A stretch of DNA of 64,000 bases from Kalaharituber pfeilii. Taxonomy: Eukaryota; Ascomycota; Pezizomycetes; Pezizales; Pezizaceae. The notes beneath the pieces are model-generated. The model did not search any database, was not told where the DNA came from, and was given only the letters and a program-made list of their open reading frames with translations. A program made the position numbers and the translations under genes. The stretch is taken from NCBI GenBank assembly GCA_015179045.1, contig WHUZ01000002.1:620001-684000 (forward strand). The letters are read 5' to 3'. Below are positions 23,885 through 34,297 of this stretch, in pieces; position 1 is the first letter of the stretch; every line of letters starts with the position of its first letter.

Positions 23885-26584
23885 ATGCAGCACATCATTC
23901 GCTCACGGCATTCGGCTTCTGTTGCTGCAGCTGCTGCGAGCGCACCAAAGGGTCTGGCTACTGCGATCGTTGTGTGCAAGACAAATTTTCGGACACAGGC
24001 GGTGGGGGCTGATGGTGCTGAGGCTGGAGAGGGAGGAGCAGGGGGCGAAGGTAGGATTTGGGCTGGCGTCGGGAGGGGGCGAGGCAGTGCGGATGGGAGG
24101 AAAAGGGACAAACATGACGGTAATTACCAAGCAGAGGGGTTGACGAGCGCGGAGAGCACAAGATGCAATGGCAGCAGCCGGAGCAGTAGCAGGAGACTGG
24201 GTGAGTTTTATGCCAGGTTTTACTCTACAATGGCGAAGAATACCATGGGACAGGGACAGACGAAGGACCATGGCGATGGCAGAGCACAGCAGGAGGCAAA
24301 GGGCAATCATCATAGTAACCATGTTCAGCAGCAGTCAGCCATAAAGGCGACACATTCGCATTCAAATGGAAATTCAAAGGATACTGCATCTCAGAAAATG
24401 CCGGGCAGGGGCCGGGGTATGCTCAATTCCGAGAGAGGAGGCGCTAGGTGGAACTATGGAGACCCTCTAACGACTGGGGGGGCAAATTCCACTACAGAAT
24501 CTACTGAAATGTCTCACGATTCTTCTACCGACTCGTCATATTCACTGATAGATCTATACAACCCCACACTATACCAGACCATACCAGAAAATCAACCACT
24601 GTTGTCTGCGGAGGACCCCAGCAAACCCCCCGCACCTCCGCCACCAGACATCCATAAGGCCGAAGAAGCCACTGTCCACATCACCAACAGCTTCCTCGAA
24701 CACGAGCGCCTCGGCCGCGAGCTCCGCAAGATGATAACAGATAAACTAAAGGAGTTGGAGCAGGCGGGCGACCAAGGCAGCAAGCCGTGGTTGGTCAAGC
24801 AGGCAAGGTCCTACGAGGTTATCCTACTGAGGAATACTCTACGGTTCATCAACAAGCGGCCCATAGCCGAAACCGCAAAGGTCGTTGCGTCGTTGAGGAA
24901 GGGCAAGGACGAGCAGACGGTCAAGCCGATCAATCCTGTGAATCCAAAGTTGTTTGGGCAGCAGTATGTACCACCGTTTCCAACATATACGCAATCCGAA
25001 AGGCCTCCTGTTGCACTCAATAGTGCGCTGCATCAGCTGTTGACTCGCAGACCGGTACCGATTAATATTATCCCAAAGATATGTTACAATCTACTCACGT
25101 CGCCAATCGCGCCGGATTCGTGGACGTATAATATCTTGATCCGAAATATGGTGCTGCTAAGACAGAATGTGCTTGCGGAACTGGTCTTCCAGGAGATGGT
25201 GCGGGCTGGGGAGATTCCGGATGAGTACACAATTGTCGCACTGCTAGAGCTAATGGCGAAAGCGGGAGACTTTAAAGGCTGGTTGCGAGTCGCGAGGATA
25301 CAGAAGCATGAGGAGAAGAATTGGCAGAGGTTGAAAGGGCGTGTGAGATCAAAGTTTCTGATGGAGACGCTAATTATCCATGCGGCAAGATTCGGGAAGA
25401 GAGGGCATATGAGGAGGTATATCAAGGCATTGAGGCGATATTGGCCTGAAGACCCAGAGCCGGGAAAAGCGGTGTTGACGGCACTGATTAGGTTCTATGG
25501 AGAGAAGAGGGAGTGGACGAATGGGAGGGCGTGTTGGCTAAGGCTGTTGCAGATGGATATTGATGCAAGGGCTAACGCGCACGCGGCGATGGGGTCGTCG
25601 GCAGGGGAAAGGGTCAAGGTGGAGGTGGACGCAATGGATGAGAGGGCATGGTACTGGTGGTTACGGTGCTGTCAGAAGTGCGGGAGGCTGGAGACGATGG
25701 GGAGGTGGGCTGCGATGGCACGGTTGAGGGGGGTGGATGTGAATAGGTTGCTGAAGAAGGGGCCGCAGAAGCGGAGAGGTCTTCATGTGCGCAAGACGAA
25801 TAAGGTCCCTGTGCTGAAGAACCACGCGTTGGGGTCGTTGGTAGATTGGTGGGAGGAATGGAATAGGAAGTTGAGGAGCGGGGAAATGCAGGATGAGGAT
25901 ATCCAGTCAGAGAATTTGAAGGCGGCATATAAGGCCGCGTTAGACAGGTTGCACGGGAGGAAGCCGATAATGGTCAACGAGGAAAGACATGTGATTTCAG
26001 AGGAGGAGAAGAGGGAGTTGTTGGGGGAGAGGCTTTATAAGAAATTGTATGAGCCAGCGTCAGTCGAGACGGCCCCGCCAGGATTCGTGCAGTATCCCGA
26101 TGGGATTATTCCAATTTATGATTGGGGCAGGGCGGATGAGATCGCCGACGACGCCGATGAGGATGATGGCGAGGAGGAGCCGAAGCCAGAACTGAGGCCG
26201 CGACCGCGGCCGGCGCCGGATCCAATCTCGAAGCTCGCAGAGACTGAACAGGAGCAGGATAAGAAGCGGAACGGTCGCGCTGCGGACGACGACGATTTGA
26301 TAAGTGAGGAAAAGAAGGCACAGATCTGGGAGGAAATCTTGTACCAGCGAATGAACCTCCTGCTGAACCGCCACAAAGGTCAGGAAGTTAAAGAAGCGCG
26401 CGGAGAGATCCGGATCACGGATGAAGAAAGGGCAAGAGGGAATATATTAATGGAATGGGAGGAGGAGTTGCTTGGTGGGGAGCCCGTCATAGGTGGGAAA
26501 GGAATAGAAGGACATGCGACGCCGAGGAAGATAAGGAGTGTGCATAGGCCGAGGATTGATTGGGAGGAGAAACCGTCGTCGTGA
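23885..26584 (+). CDS. Pentatricopeptide-repeat protein, probably mitochondrial
   Basis: Single-exon ORF of 899 residues. The first ~350 residues are low complexity (Gly, Ser, His, Gln rich). The middle carries a helical-repeat region with a clear PPR unit at about residues 408-450 (WTYNILIRNMVLLRQ, AELVFQEMVRAGEIPDEYT) and further helix pairs (GKAVLTALIRFYGEKREW). The C-terminus is charged with acidic runs and a polybasic end. PPR proteins bind organellar RNA for processing or translation; the specific target is unknown. The start at 23885 (MQHIIRSRHSASVAAAAAS) was preferred over the open upstream extension to 23750 because it gives a basic, Ala/Ser-rich presequence. I do not recognise a named yeast orthologue. 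Good confidence in coding, moderate in the family. Confidence 0.82.
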   Translation: MQHIIRSRHSASVAAAAASAPKGLATAIVVCKTNFRTQAVGADGAEAGEGGAGGEGRIWAGVGRGRGSADGRKRDKHDGNYQAEGLTSAESTRCNGSSRSSSRRLGEFYARFYSTMAKNTMGQGQTKDHGDGRAQQEAKGNHHSNHVQQQSAIKATHSHSNGNSKDTASQKMPGRGRGMLNSERGGARWNYGDPLTTGGANSTTESTEMSHDSSTDSSYSLIDLYNPTLYQTIPENQPLLSAEDPSKPPAPPPPDIHKAEEATVHITNSFLEHERLGRELRKMITDKLKELEQAGDQGSKPWLVKQARSYEVILLRNTLRFINKRPIAETAKVVASLRKGKDEQTVKPINPVNPKLFGQQYVPPFPTYTQSERPPVALNSALHQLLTRRPVPINIIPKICYNLLTSPIAPDSWTYNILIRNMVLLRQNVLAELVFQEMVRAGEIPDEYTIVALLELMAKAGDFKGWLRVARIQKHEEKNWQRLKGRVRSKFLMETLIIHAARFGKRGHMRRYIKALRRYWPEDPEPGKAVLTALIRFYGEKREWTNGRACWLRLLQMDIDARANAHAAMGSSAGERVKVEVDAMDERAWYWWLRCCQKCGRLETMGRWAAMARLRGVDVNRLLKKGPQKRRGLHVRKTNKVPVLKNHALGSLVDWWEEWNRKLRSGEMQDEDIQSENLKAAYKAALDRLHGRKPIMVNEERHVISEEEKRELLGERLYKKLYEPASVETAPPGFVQYPDGIIPIYDWGRADEIADDADEDDGEEEPKPELRPRPRPAPDPISKLAETEQEQDKKRNGRAADDDDLISEEKKAQIWEEILYQRMNLLLNRHKGQEVKEARGEIRITDEERARGNILMEWEEELLGGEPVIGGKGIEGHATPRKIRSVHRPRIDWEEKPSS

Positions 26585-28122
26585 ATGTGAATTGGGAATG
26601 GTGGGATGAGGGAATGCGAATATAGGAATTAGTGGAGGGGAGCGTTATTTGTATGATACCTCTGACTGCTTTGTAGTGTTATGCTTGTGAAACTTATTAT
26701 GGGTCTGAGGGGCATTAATAGATGTTTTGTTTTTTTCCCTCTACTTCATTTCAAAATTGTTTTACACGTGTGGTTTTCATAGACTTTTTAGAATTGGATG
26801 AAAAATGAATACCAAGCCTAGGATTTGGATCTATAGATCTAATATATATATTTTTTTTGGATGGCATCATATTTCGTTATAAGAGTGGAAACCCAAATTT
26901 GATAAAAGGTTTTCATTTTGATTTTCAATGTTATTCTCTACTTATTCTATTTTAAGATACAATGAGCGCGCCAACGGGACCTACCGTATTGCTATCAACT
27001 AGCGAATTATCGACTGTTCGACAACGTTACCCTGAACAAAAACGCAACAAAGTGAGAACCCCATTTCAGCATGAGTTTATTCTCCTATACAGTCATATAT
27101 AACAAGCAAACGCAGTAGGCATTAGAGAGAATGTAGTATCATTTGCAGACACCTTCACTTGGCGTTGTTTTCGCTCAATGGTTGCCCCAGTGGCAAACTT
27201 ATCCTCCTGCTTTGCTGCATTGACCGCCTCAGCGCCTACCCGCCGGACTGCTGCTTCGCACTCCTCGTCTGCCAAAGTAGATCCTCCTTAATTACTTTCA
27301 GTACTACCGCGTAACTGAGAGCATTAGCATCCATCCAATGGCAACGTGCTGTAAGGGAATGCTCGATTCAGCAAGATTTCCAGTGCCCAGCATCTTCTCC
27401 ACGTCCGCGTCCTCGCCCTTCACTCTATCAATTACCTTCGGTCGTACATCAATCTTTGGTTCGGCCTTTCGCATAAAGTCATGGTGCTCGTGGTTTAGTC
27501 TAATGTAGTTTATTGCAAGTGAACACAGTTAAGAGAAAAGATGCAATTAAGAATGTCCATTTCTTCTTTTCTCAGAAATGTTGGAGCAAAGCTCTTAAAG
27601 CGTATTGGCGTGAGGAAAGCGAGGGAGGAACATCGAACGTCCCCCCATGGTGCGGACAGGGTTATGCAGAAAAACAAGCGGGGTCGCCGCACACATGCGG
27701 TTGAAGGTTTGAACGCATCGCAATTGCTGGAGCGATCGTGTGGTCGCACACTGTATCATTGGCCGTGAGAGTGGACGTCTGTGCAAGAAAAGCTTCTCGG
27801 AGAATAATCATTTGGTTTCGGCTATTTGCCCCCTGTTTGCTGATTGTCAAGCCAAGCACGTTACTGTAGCAACGACAGAAGTTTATTATGGAAGGTGACC
27901 AATCGATGTCAGCTGAAATCGGGCACTGGGGGTCGAACCACTACAAGACAAGCTCCATAGCGAGCTGGGTACCTACATTACCGCATCCAACCCAACCCAC
28001 CTATCTCATCTGCAGCTCATCCTTTGTACAGCACTCGACGGTACATTTGACAAACGTTCAAGTCACAGTTACGACTCCTATAATATATAGTCCGCACTAC
28101 AAATTCCCCGCTTTATCAATAC
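26585..28122. other. Intergenic with a doubtful minus-strand gene
   Basis: 1.5 kb. AT-rich after the PPR gene. On the minus strand a frame starting MIQCATTRSLQQLRCVQTF at 27765 resembles a mitochondrial presequence, and at about 27460-27310 HDFMRKAEPKIDVRPKVIDR reads as plausible protein, with possible splice sites between. They may be exons of one small gene, but the joins could not be fixed and no family was recognised. Confidence 0.3.
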
Positions 28123-28849
28123 ATGGTATATTCCCCGCAATTTGCAGCTGCTTATTATCCCAAAACTCGTCGCCTGTCCACTACCTGACAAATAAACTTC
28201 ACAGTCCCGATTTTCGAGCAAACCTCTCTTTAATGCGGGAACCTCATCACCGCGACCTTATACTCCTCCATCGTCTGGCACGCATCTCTCCTCATCCCCA
28301 TCGTCGACTCCAAAGTCTCGGCCTACCCATACGGGGTCCGGCGGTAGCGACTACACGCATCTTCCACCATCCCTCTTGCACACTCTGCGCAGCTCGTTTC
28401 TTTTTATAGACAAAGACTCCGACGGAACAATCTCCAATGCGGATCTCACAGCTACTCTTGCATCCTTGTCCCAACCCACAACTTCGTCAAACTTACAAAC
28501 CTACTTCGCTGCGGCTCCCAGCCCGTTAAACCTAGCGAGTTATCTTACTCACTTATCCAGCTACTTAGGGGAGCTCAGCGCTGAAGACGAACTGCTTATG
28601 GCATTTGAGGCCTTTGATGATGGGGATGATGGGACTGTAGACGTCAGTGAACTCAGGGAAGCGTTGATGAACACTGGGGAGGTAGGAGACAGAATGGGTG
28701 AAGAGGAGGTTGAGCGGGCCATTAGAGGATTTGTCAAGAAGAGAGGGTTGAAGAGTAGAGGCGGATTGGGAGGTGGCAGTGGAGACAGATTTGGCTATAG
28801 AGAATGGGTAGGCATGGTGTGTGGGAAGGGAGATGATGAAGAAGATTAA
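28123..28849 (+). CDS. EF-hand protein, myosin regulatory light chain-like
   Basis: Two coding exons: exon 1 is the ATG alone (28123-28125), then a 79-nt intron (GTATAT...CTTCACAG) and exon 2 at 28205-28849, giving 215 residues. The N-terminus SRFSSKPLFNAGTSSPRPYT is Ser/Pro-rich and disordered. A first EF-hand loop DKDSDGTISNAD follows FLFI, and a second candidate loop DDGDDGTVDVSE follows AFEAF; spacing and the EF-hand/linker arrangement match calmodulin-like myosin light chains. The in-frame codons extend cleanly up to the CAG at 28204 with no other Met in frame, which is why the ATG-only exon is proposed. It would bind the IQ motif of a myosin heavy chain in the actomyosin ring. Another calmodulin-like role is possible. 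Confidence 0.72.
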
Positions 28850-30264
28850 TGCGCATGTTGGTCATGTGACCAGAGTGCTTTTCAAGCTTAATGTCATATC
28901 ATTCCTTTGCTTTTCGTCTTATTTTTCAAATGGTTGGGCTGGCTTCATTATAAAGAGGCTACAATATCCATCTGCGCAGCCTGTAATGATTGAAAACGCT
29001 GTGCGAAATACCCTAATTATACAATTGCAATTAATTTTGTTGCTGTATTTTCACGAAGTCGGTCTCATGGTTCCTTGTATAAAATCTATTACGTCTTTTA
29101 CTCACTTTTCACAATTCTTTGTAATGTCTTCGTTCTATCTCGCGCATTCTACCATGCAGTTTCATACAAGATGTAAACGTGGGAGTAGGTTCTCTGAACA
29201 CTATTGATATATTTGTGAGCGTGTGATAGAATACTAAGTACAATAGAAGATATTATTACTAGGGTAAATACATGGCACATCTAGATGTCTAGACCATCGG
29301 GTTTGAGATTGATACCATTGTCTCGTCTCATACCATTGAAACATAATTGGAATACGGCAGCTAATATGCTACATGGTCAAGCTGCTTTTAAGTGCGCCAC
29401 CGACAAAATAAGAAGCTGAAGAGGAATGCTGAGACGGGTGGTATTACTCAGTCCGTACCTTCAAAACATGTATACTAATTTGCCAATGTCCTATAAAATG
29501 CTGCATATATTTGTAGTTGGAAATACACTTTGCTGCAGATAGTATTTCAGAAACTAATACCTGCAGCAATCATTGCATTGAGATCTACAAAGAATATGGA
29601 AACAATCCCAACCTTAACTCCCAACATCAATCAGACAAAATGTGATCACCCAAAACAAACCACCCAGATATTCGGATCCCAAATCCCTGCACTAACCTGT
29701 GAACGAATCCCAAGTAGCTCCAAAGTGGGCCAATATATTGAAACGGAAACGACTTGCAAAAATAGAGAAGGTGCTGTAATAGAGTGGAAAGGTCACACAC
29801 ATTGGTGGTATTGTCGTTGTTCAAGATGCACGTGAAGAGGTCTGAGACAGCTGCGCTTAAATTGTATGCATGTCTGAAAGGTCTGTGCTGCCTACAGATT
29901 ATTTTCACTTGACTTGCTTCGTTATATTGTCGTTGCTTGGTGAATGTAAGGGGATGATGTAGACAGACGGTCCCGGTATTAAGATATGTACGGTGGGTAT
30001 ATGGAATGGATGCCAAGAAATATGGTATATCCGTAGAAAACCCAGCTGAAAGGTGGAATGAAGAGGGAGGAAAGATTGTGGAAGACATCATTAGAATGGA
30101 AAGAAGGGATATCTTCAAGAACTCGGATTGAGTCAACTCTCGGAACCGCGCTTAGTGAGGAGAGTTGCGGAAAAAATGTATAGACAAGGCGAGGTTGTAA
30201 CGGCACGCAATATAGTGAAGGCACCCTTCTCCCGGTTCTGGCATTTCTGCGATATGAGCAATTG
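28850..30264. other. Convergent intergenic region
   Basis: 1.4 kb between the convergent ends of the EF-hand gene and THP3. AT-rich, unusually long for a terminator-only spacer, but no ORF with family resemblance, tRNA or repeat was seen. Confidence 0.5.
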
Positions 30265-32201
30265 TTATATTTGTCCTTTAATATCCACTTTCCGAAATGC
30301 CGCTTCCTTTGCTTGCGCAAATATAAGTTTGGCAGGAGGACAATTGAATTTCACCCCTATCGGGTTGCCCTCCTCGTCCCGCTTCTCCAAGAGAAACTCT
30401 CCGGTGCCGTGATTTGTCAGGAACTGAGCGCACTCGCTATCGCTCTCGAACCCAAGCTCTTCAGTTAAAAACCTAAGATCAACGTAAACTCGATAACTTG
30501 AGGCATAGTCGGTAATATAAGAAGCACGTTAGCAAAATAACAATATGGAAATAAAAAGTGGTTGAAATTACGCTTTGCAAATCATTTCAAGAGCTGCCAG
30601 TCGCTCTCTCTCAATAAATGAGTCCATCAAATAGGCACCCATATTTGGGCAATCAAGATAAAGACGGAAAAATTTGTGGTAATTGTGAGCAGCTAATACG
30701 GAACGTACTGCTAAAGCATGCTGAACTGCTTTATCCGCTTTTTCTGTTTTTGTTAGGTTTGCTAAAACATCGCTCATGTCGGTCTGGTTGCAAGTATGAA
30801 GGAGATATAAAATACGATACGCTTTAAATTCCGTGGGATGACCTGCACCAGGAATTTCCTGATAAAGCTTTTGCAGCTGAGATTGGCATTGATTATACTC
30901 ACCCAAATCGCCCTATTTCTCGGCATTGGTATCAAATTACCCCACACTCAGGGGAAGGGATAACATACTTTCTCCAGCGCAATTCGCCCGTGAATCTCAT
31001 ATACTGTTATTGTGAATTCTGTCTTGATGTGTTGAACAGTCAAATCCTGGCGAAGAGATTTAAATTGATCGCATATATAAGAATAATTGCTTTCTGTTCT
31101 CCATTTTTTCTTGAGAAACTCTAGTGTTTTTTCAAGAACATGCAATGGTCGAACCATATTAGGATCCGGCGCAGAAGTGAGGCGTAGATATCTTTTCTCC
31201 AATTCCATACATCGACCCACTATCGGCCCATCAGTTTCCATGTCAGCCTTTGGCGTAGAATATTGTGATTCTTTTTCCTTTTTCCATGGTGGAGAATTAG
31301 TGTTGAAGCTGAGCTCTTTCGCAAATCTCTTAGCTCGCTTATCTCTAAGGCTTTCAAGCTCCGCAGATCGATCTTCCCCATATGCATAAGGATCCTTATC
31401 CCATTGCTTACTGGTACGCCTATCAATTTTTGTCGGGGATTGGGATTCAATATCATCGGAGTTAGAAATGCTGCAATTTTGTCAGTACATAAGAGATCTA
31501 ACGAGTTATTTGGATGACCGACCTTTTGCGCTTTTTGCTCGAACTAGAGGATACAAAAGCGCCATTTCCAGTATATGACTGGCGTGGTGGTGTCCTTGTA
31601 GGGGAGACTGTTGCAGAAGATGACGAGGATGAGATTGTCTTACCAACCCCATCTGACTGATTAGTTTTAGCATCTCTTAACCCCTCTTCCATTCTATTGG
31701 CCTCCTCTTCCACATCTTTCATCGTAATATCACCATCCCTCCGAGATTGACCTTCCCTTCTCTTCAATATTCTTTCATGTGGTAGTTCCATTTTGTCCCA
31801 ATTTATTGTCCATTCCATACCCTTGTCAAATGCCTCTGTAATCATCTCTTTGAGCTCCTTCTCTACCTCACACCTTGCCCCTTCAGGAAGATTTTCGAAC
31901 GCTCTGGCAACATAATCCTTGAGCTGTGGTGGAAATTGGGTTTTCTTAGGCCGGGGATTCGGTGACTCAGAGGATGTTGTTGTCGATTCCTATTACAGGT
32001 GCGGGTGAATGAATGTCAAAGAAATAATCATGAGGTGAATGCCATACCTTTCCTCCGCTTAGTGTTTTCCGAGCGTTTACTGCTGTAAATGCACCAGTAC
32101 CTAGCCCCCTGATTAGATCTATGAAGAAGAGTAATGAGCTTTCGGTGTGACTAACGATTAGTAGAAATTGACTGTGTTGCCGTGCTTTTCCAAGCCGACA
32201 T
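30265..32201 (-). CDS. THP3: SAC3/GANP-domain protein, THP3/LENG8 type
   Basis: Nuclear SAC3/GANP family protein; yeast Thp3 with Csn12 acts in transcription elongation and mRNP maturation. Minus-strand exons begin MSAWKSTATQSISTN at 32201 (exon 1 to 32156, exon 2 32118-32048, exon 3 from 31989). A basic/Ser-rich linker with KDYVARAFENLPEG and WTINWDKMELPHERILKR precedes the SAC3 region: DGPIVGRCMELEKRYLRLT, VRPLHVLEKTLEFLKKKW, VYEIHGRIALEKGDLGEYNQ, AYRILYLLHTCN, and the C-terminal winged helix FLTEELGFES, CAQFLTNHGTGEFLLEKRDE, ending RKVDIKGQI. An intron interrupts the segment before GDLGEYNQ near 30905-30950 and another lies before SYRVYVDL. The motif GRIALEKGDLGEYNQCQ separates this from Sac3 proper. 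Exon borders in the middle are approximate. Confidence 0.9.
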
Positions 32202-32916
32202 TGTTGCAACAACGGTGAATAGTCCTGACTTTAATGCTGGCGGTGAAGATCTACTCCAGATGTATTGTTTAGTAGTAGGTTTTCGAATTCGAAGATGAGT
32301 TGAGGAGTGTTAAGAAAGGTGTAATGGTCGAGACTGTTATTAATTAAGGAGAAGTTCTGTGGTCAAGGGAGTTGGTCTCATTCCAGGAGTGGAGATGAAC
32401 TAGAATTACTAACTGGATTAGTAAGGAAGCATAAATAGTTCTATCACGTGATATCCAACTATACAAGGTGTAGGTAGGTCAACCCCACCACTTGGTTACG
32501 AGACTGCACACCACTTGTTGAAAGCTGTACTCACTCCTCATATTGAGAATTACGCTGCAGACCCATAGGTTACTCTGTGACTGTATTCAACTCGAGCCCC
32601 ATTACAGCCATTTGCACCTCTCATTGCATTAATACATAAAAGTATACATGATTGTTTTTCAGTGTATATGCTTCAAACATTAAGTCACTTAGCATACCTC
32701 ATTCATACCGTTAAGCAACTCTGGTCAAAAATACATAGGTTTACTTTCATACAAGCTTGAAGTTTTCTCACACTGTGACCTCGTCTGTCCAACTCCGCAA
32801 CTGCATCTTTAATCCATTGAATTTGTCTCCCACGTTGCTTCCCGAAGCTATAAAGGCTCGGCGAGATTTTTGTGGTTCCTCAATAGGGAATAAATCACGT
32901 GATCCAGGTTCTTCGG
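32202..32916. other. Intergenic with two ATCACGTGAT palindromes
   Basis: 0.7 kb between the THP3 start and the end of the folB-like locus, both minus strand. The perfect 10-nt palindrome ATCACGTGAT occurs at 32443-32452 and 32894-32903. Also GGTTACGAGACT at about 32494, the core of a sequence repeated at 5.4 and 52.5 kb. No gene. Confidence 0.5.
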
Positions 32917-33590
32917 TTAGGCGCCGTGTCTGGTAATTTCAACTTCATCACATTCTGCAAAGGTCGGTTTCTCCATAGATGCCGTGACCTTACCGGCCTC
33001 GCATTGTATAATATGCCGCACAACCGACGTAGCCAACGCCTCGACAGTTTTGGCTTGATCTTTCCACACACTCAGCTACGGCTTTGGCCACTACTTCTGG
33101 TACATAGGCTTATGCAATATGAGATTGACAACAACGGTTTGACCTTCTTCCCTCTCCCATATATTAAACCCAATCACAGTTACCAATCGCAGGCCTCTGA
33201 TGAAAACCTTATCCTCTGCCTCTCGTGCTCCATTCTTCCTTCGCACAATGCTAATAGCAGCTGCGTCGTTTCGCAGTAATGATCTCGGCTTCTCAATAAT
33301 GACTTGTACCCCATTCTCCATGAAGTTTATCACAGCTAATGCCAAGCTGCTTACTTCTTCTGCCAGATGCTCAAGGGTACGGAATGTGCAGGATTCAGCT
33401 AGCTCAGAGACCACTTTGCAAACATGACCGTAATGGATCGAATATGGAAGATGGTCTGTGGAGCCAGCAAGGGCAATGGACATCTTAAGGTATAATGTAA
33501 GGGTAACAGGTTGGGACTTGTGCTGTGCGCACCAACCAAAACCGGCAGTCGTTTTTCTGAGGTCGCGTTAACGCATGAGTATAAATGATG
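32917..33590 (-). pseudogene. Tandem dihydroneopterin-aldolase (FolB-like) gene with broken frame
   Basis: Two FolB-type domains on the minus strand, as in the N-terminal part of fungal folate proteins. Domain 1: RLPVLVGAHS, QPVTLTLYLKM, HLPYSIHYGHVCKVV, TFRTLEHLAEEV, VQVIIEKPRSLLRNDA. Domain 2: KVFIRGLRLVTVIGFNIWER, QTVVVNLILHKP, KTVEALATSVVRHIIQ, VTASMEKPTFAECDEVEITR, stop at 32917. The frame changes at three places: between LVGAHS and KSQPV (near 33528), after HKPMYQ (near 33095, where the continuation VVAKAVAECVERSS lies in another frame) and again before KTVEAL (near 33050). Two in-frame stops lie between HKPMYQK and KTVEAL, and no intron of normal size repairs them. Either a decaying gene or assembly indels. 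No HPPK or DHPS domain is attached. The 5' end is uncertain. Confidence 0.65.
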
Positions 33591-33605
33591 GAGAACTCTG
33601 CTCAC

Positions 33606-34297
33606 AGGTTAAACGATTGGATATATATCAAGTCTTTCCCTCCTATCGAGCTCGATGCTTCCTGCATTGTGATAGCACAAGAGGGTTAACCTGATGAGAA
33701 TTGGCAATGGTAAACTGGGGAGCTGCTCATTGTAACTTTGCATGGCAAAGCACGACTAGTGATTGCAGTGAGTCGAGCGAATTGAGCAACCTTTTCACTT
33801 GACGAAGTAACATCATCCACGATACAGAGGTAGTCTCACGCCAACCCAGAGAGGGTGATGTTCAGGGATTTCAGTATGATGACCAAGTATGGTACAATTT
33901 GACTGTTCATGCTATCACTACTAAAAAGTACCCGGCTAAGCATAGGGCATCAATGCCCTGTTGCTGGGAGTGAATACAGTCCTGTTGCAAAGATCGAGTC
34001 ACTCTTATGCAAATTTCTAGTCTGTCTCTTAGTTTTCGCCATGAGCAGCTCGAATAGAATAAATGAAGGGACTGTAGCATCAGAAGTAGCTAAGGTAGGA
34101 TGCCTCGTACACTACAGACTCATCGCTTCATGTATCGCCTAGTAGTGAAAAAAGGAAATAAAGAACCCAAAATACACCAACACCTAGCCAGCAACCTACG
34201 AACACCTGAATAGCCTAAACAAAAAGTAGAACGTCAAAACCAGTTCAAGATAGAATCCTAATGGTGCAAAAGAGGATTGCAATAATATTTGTATCAT
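33606..34297. other. Intergenic, 3' of ADA2 and 5' of the folB-like locus
   Basis: 0.7 kb, mixed composition, no coding signal, RNA gene or repeat recognised. Confidence 0.5.
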
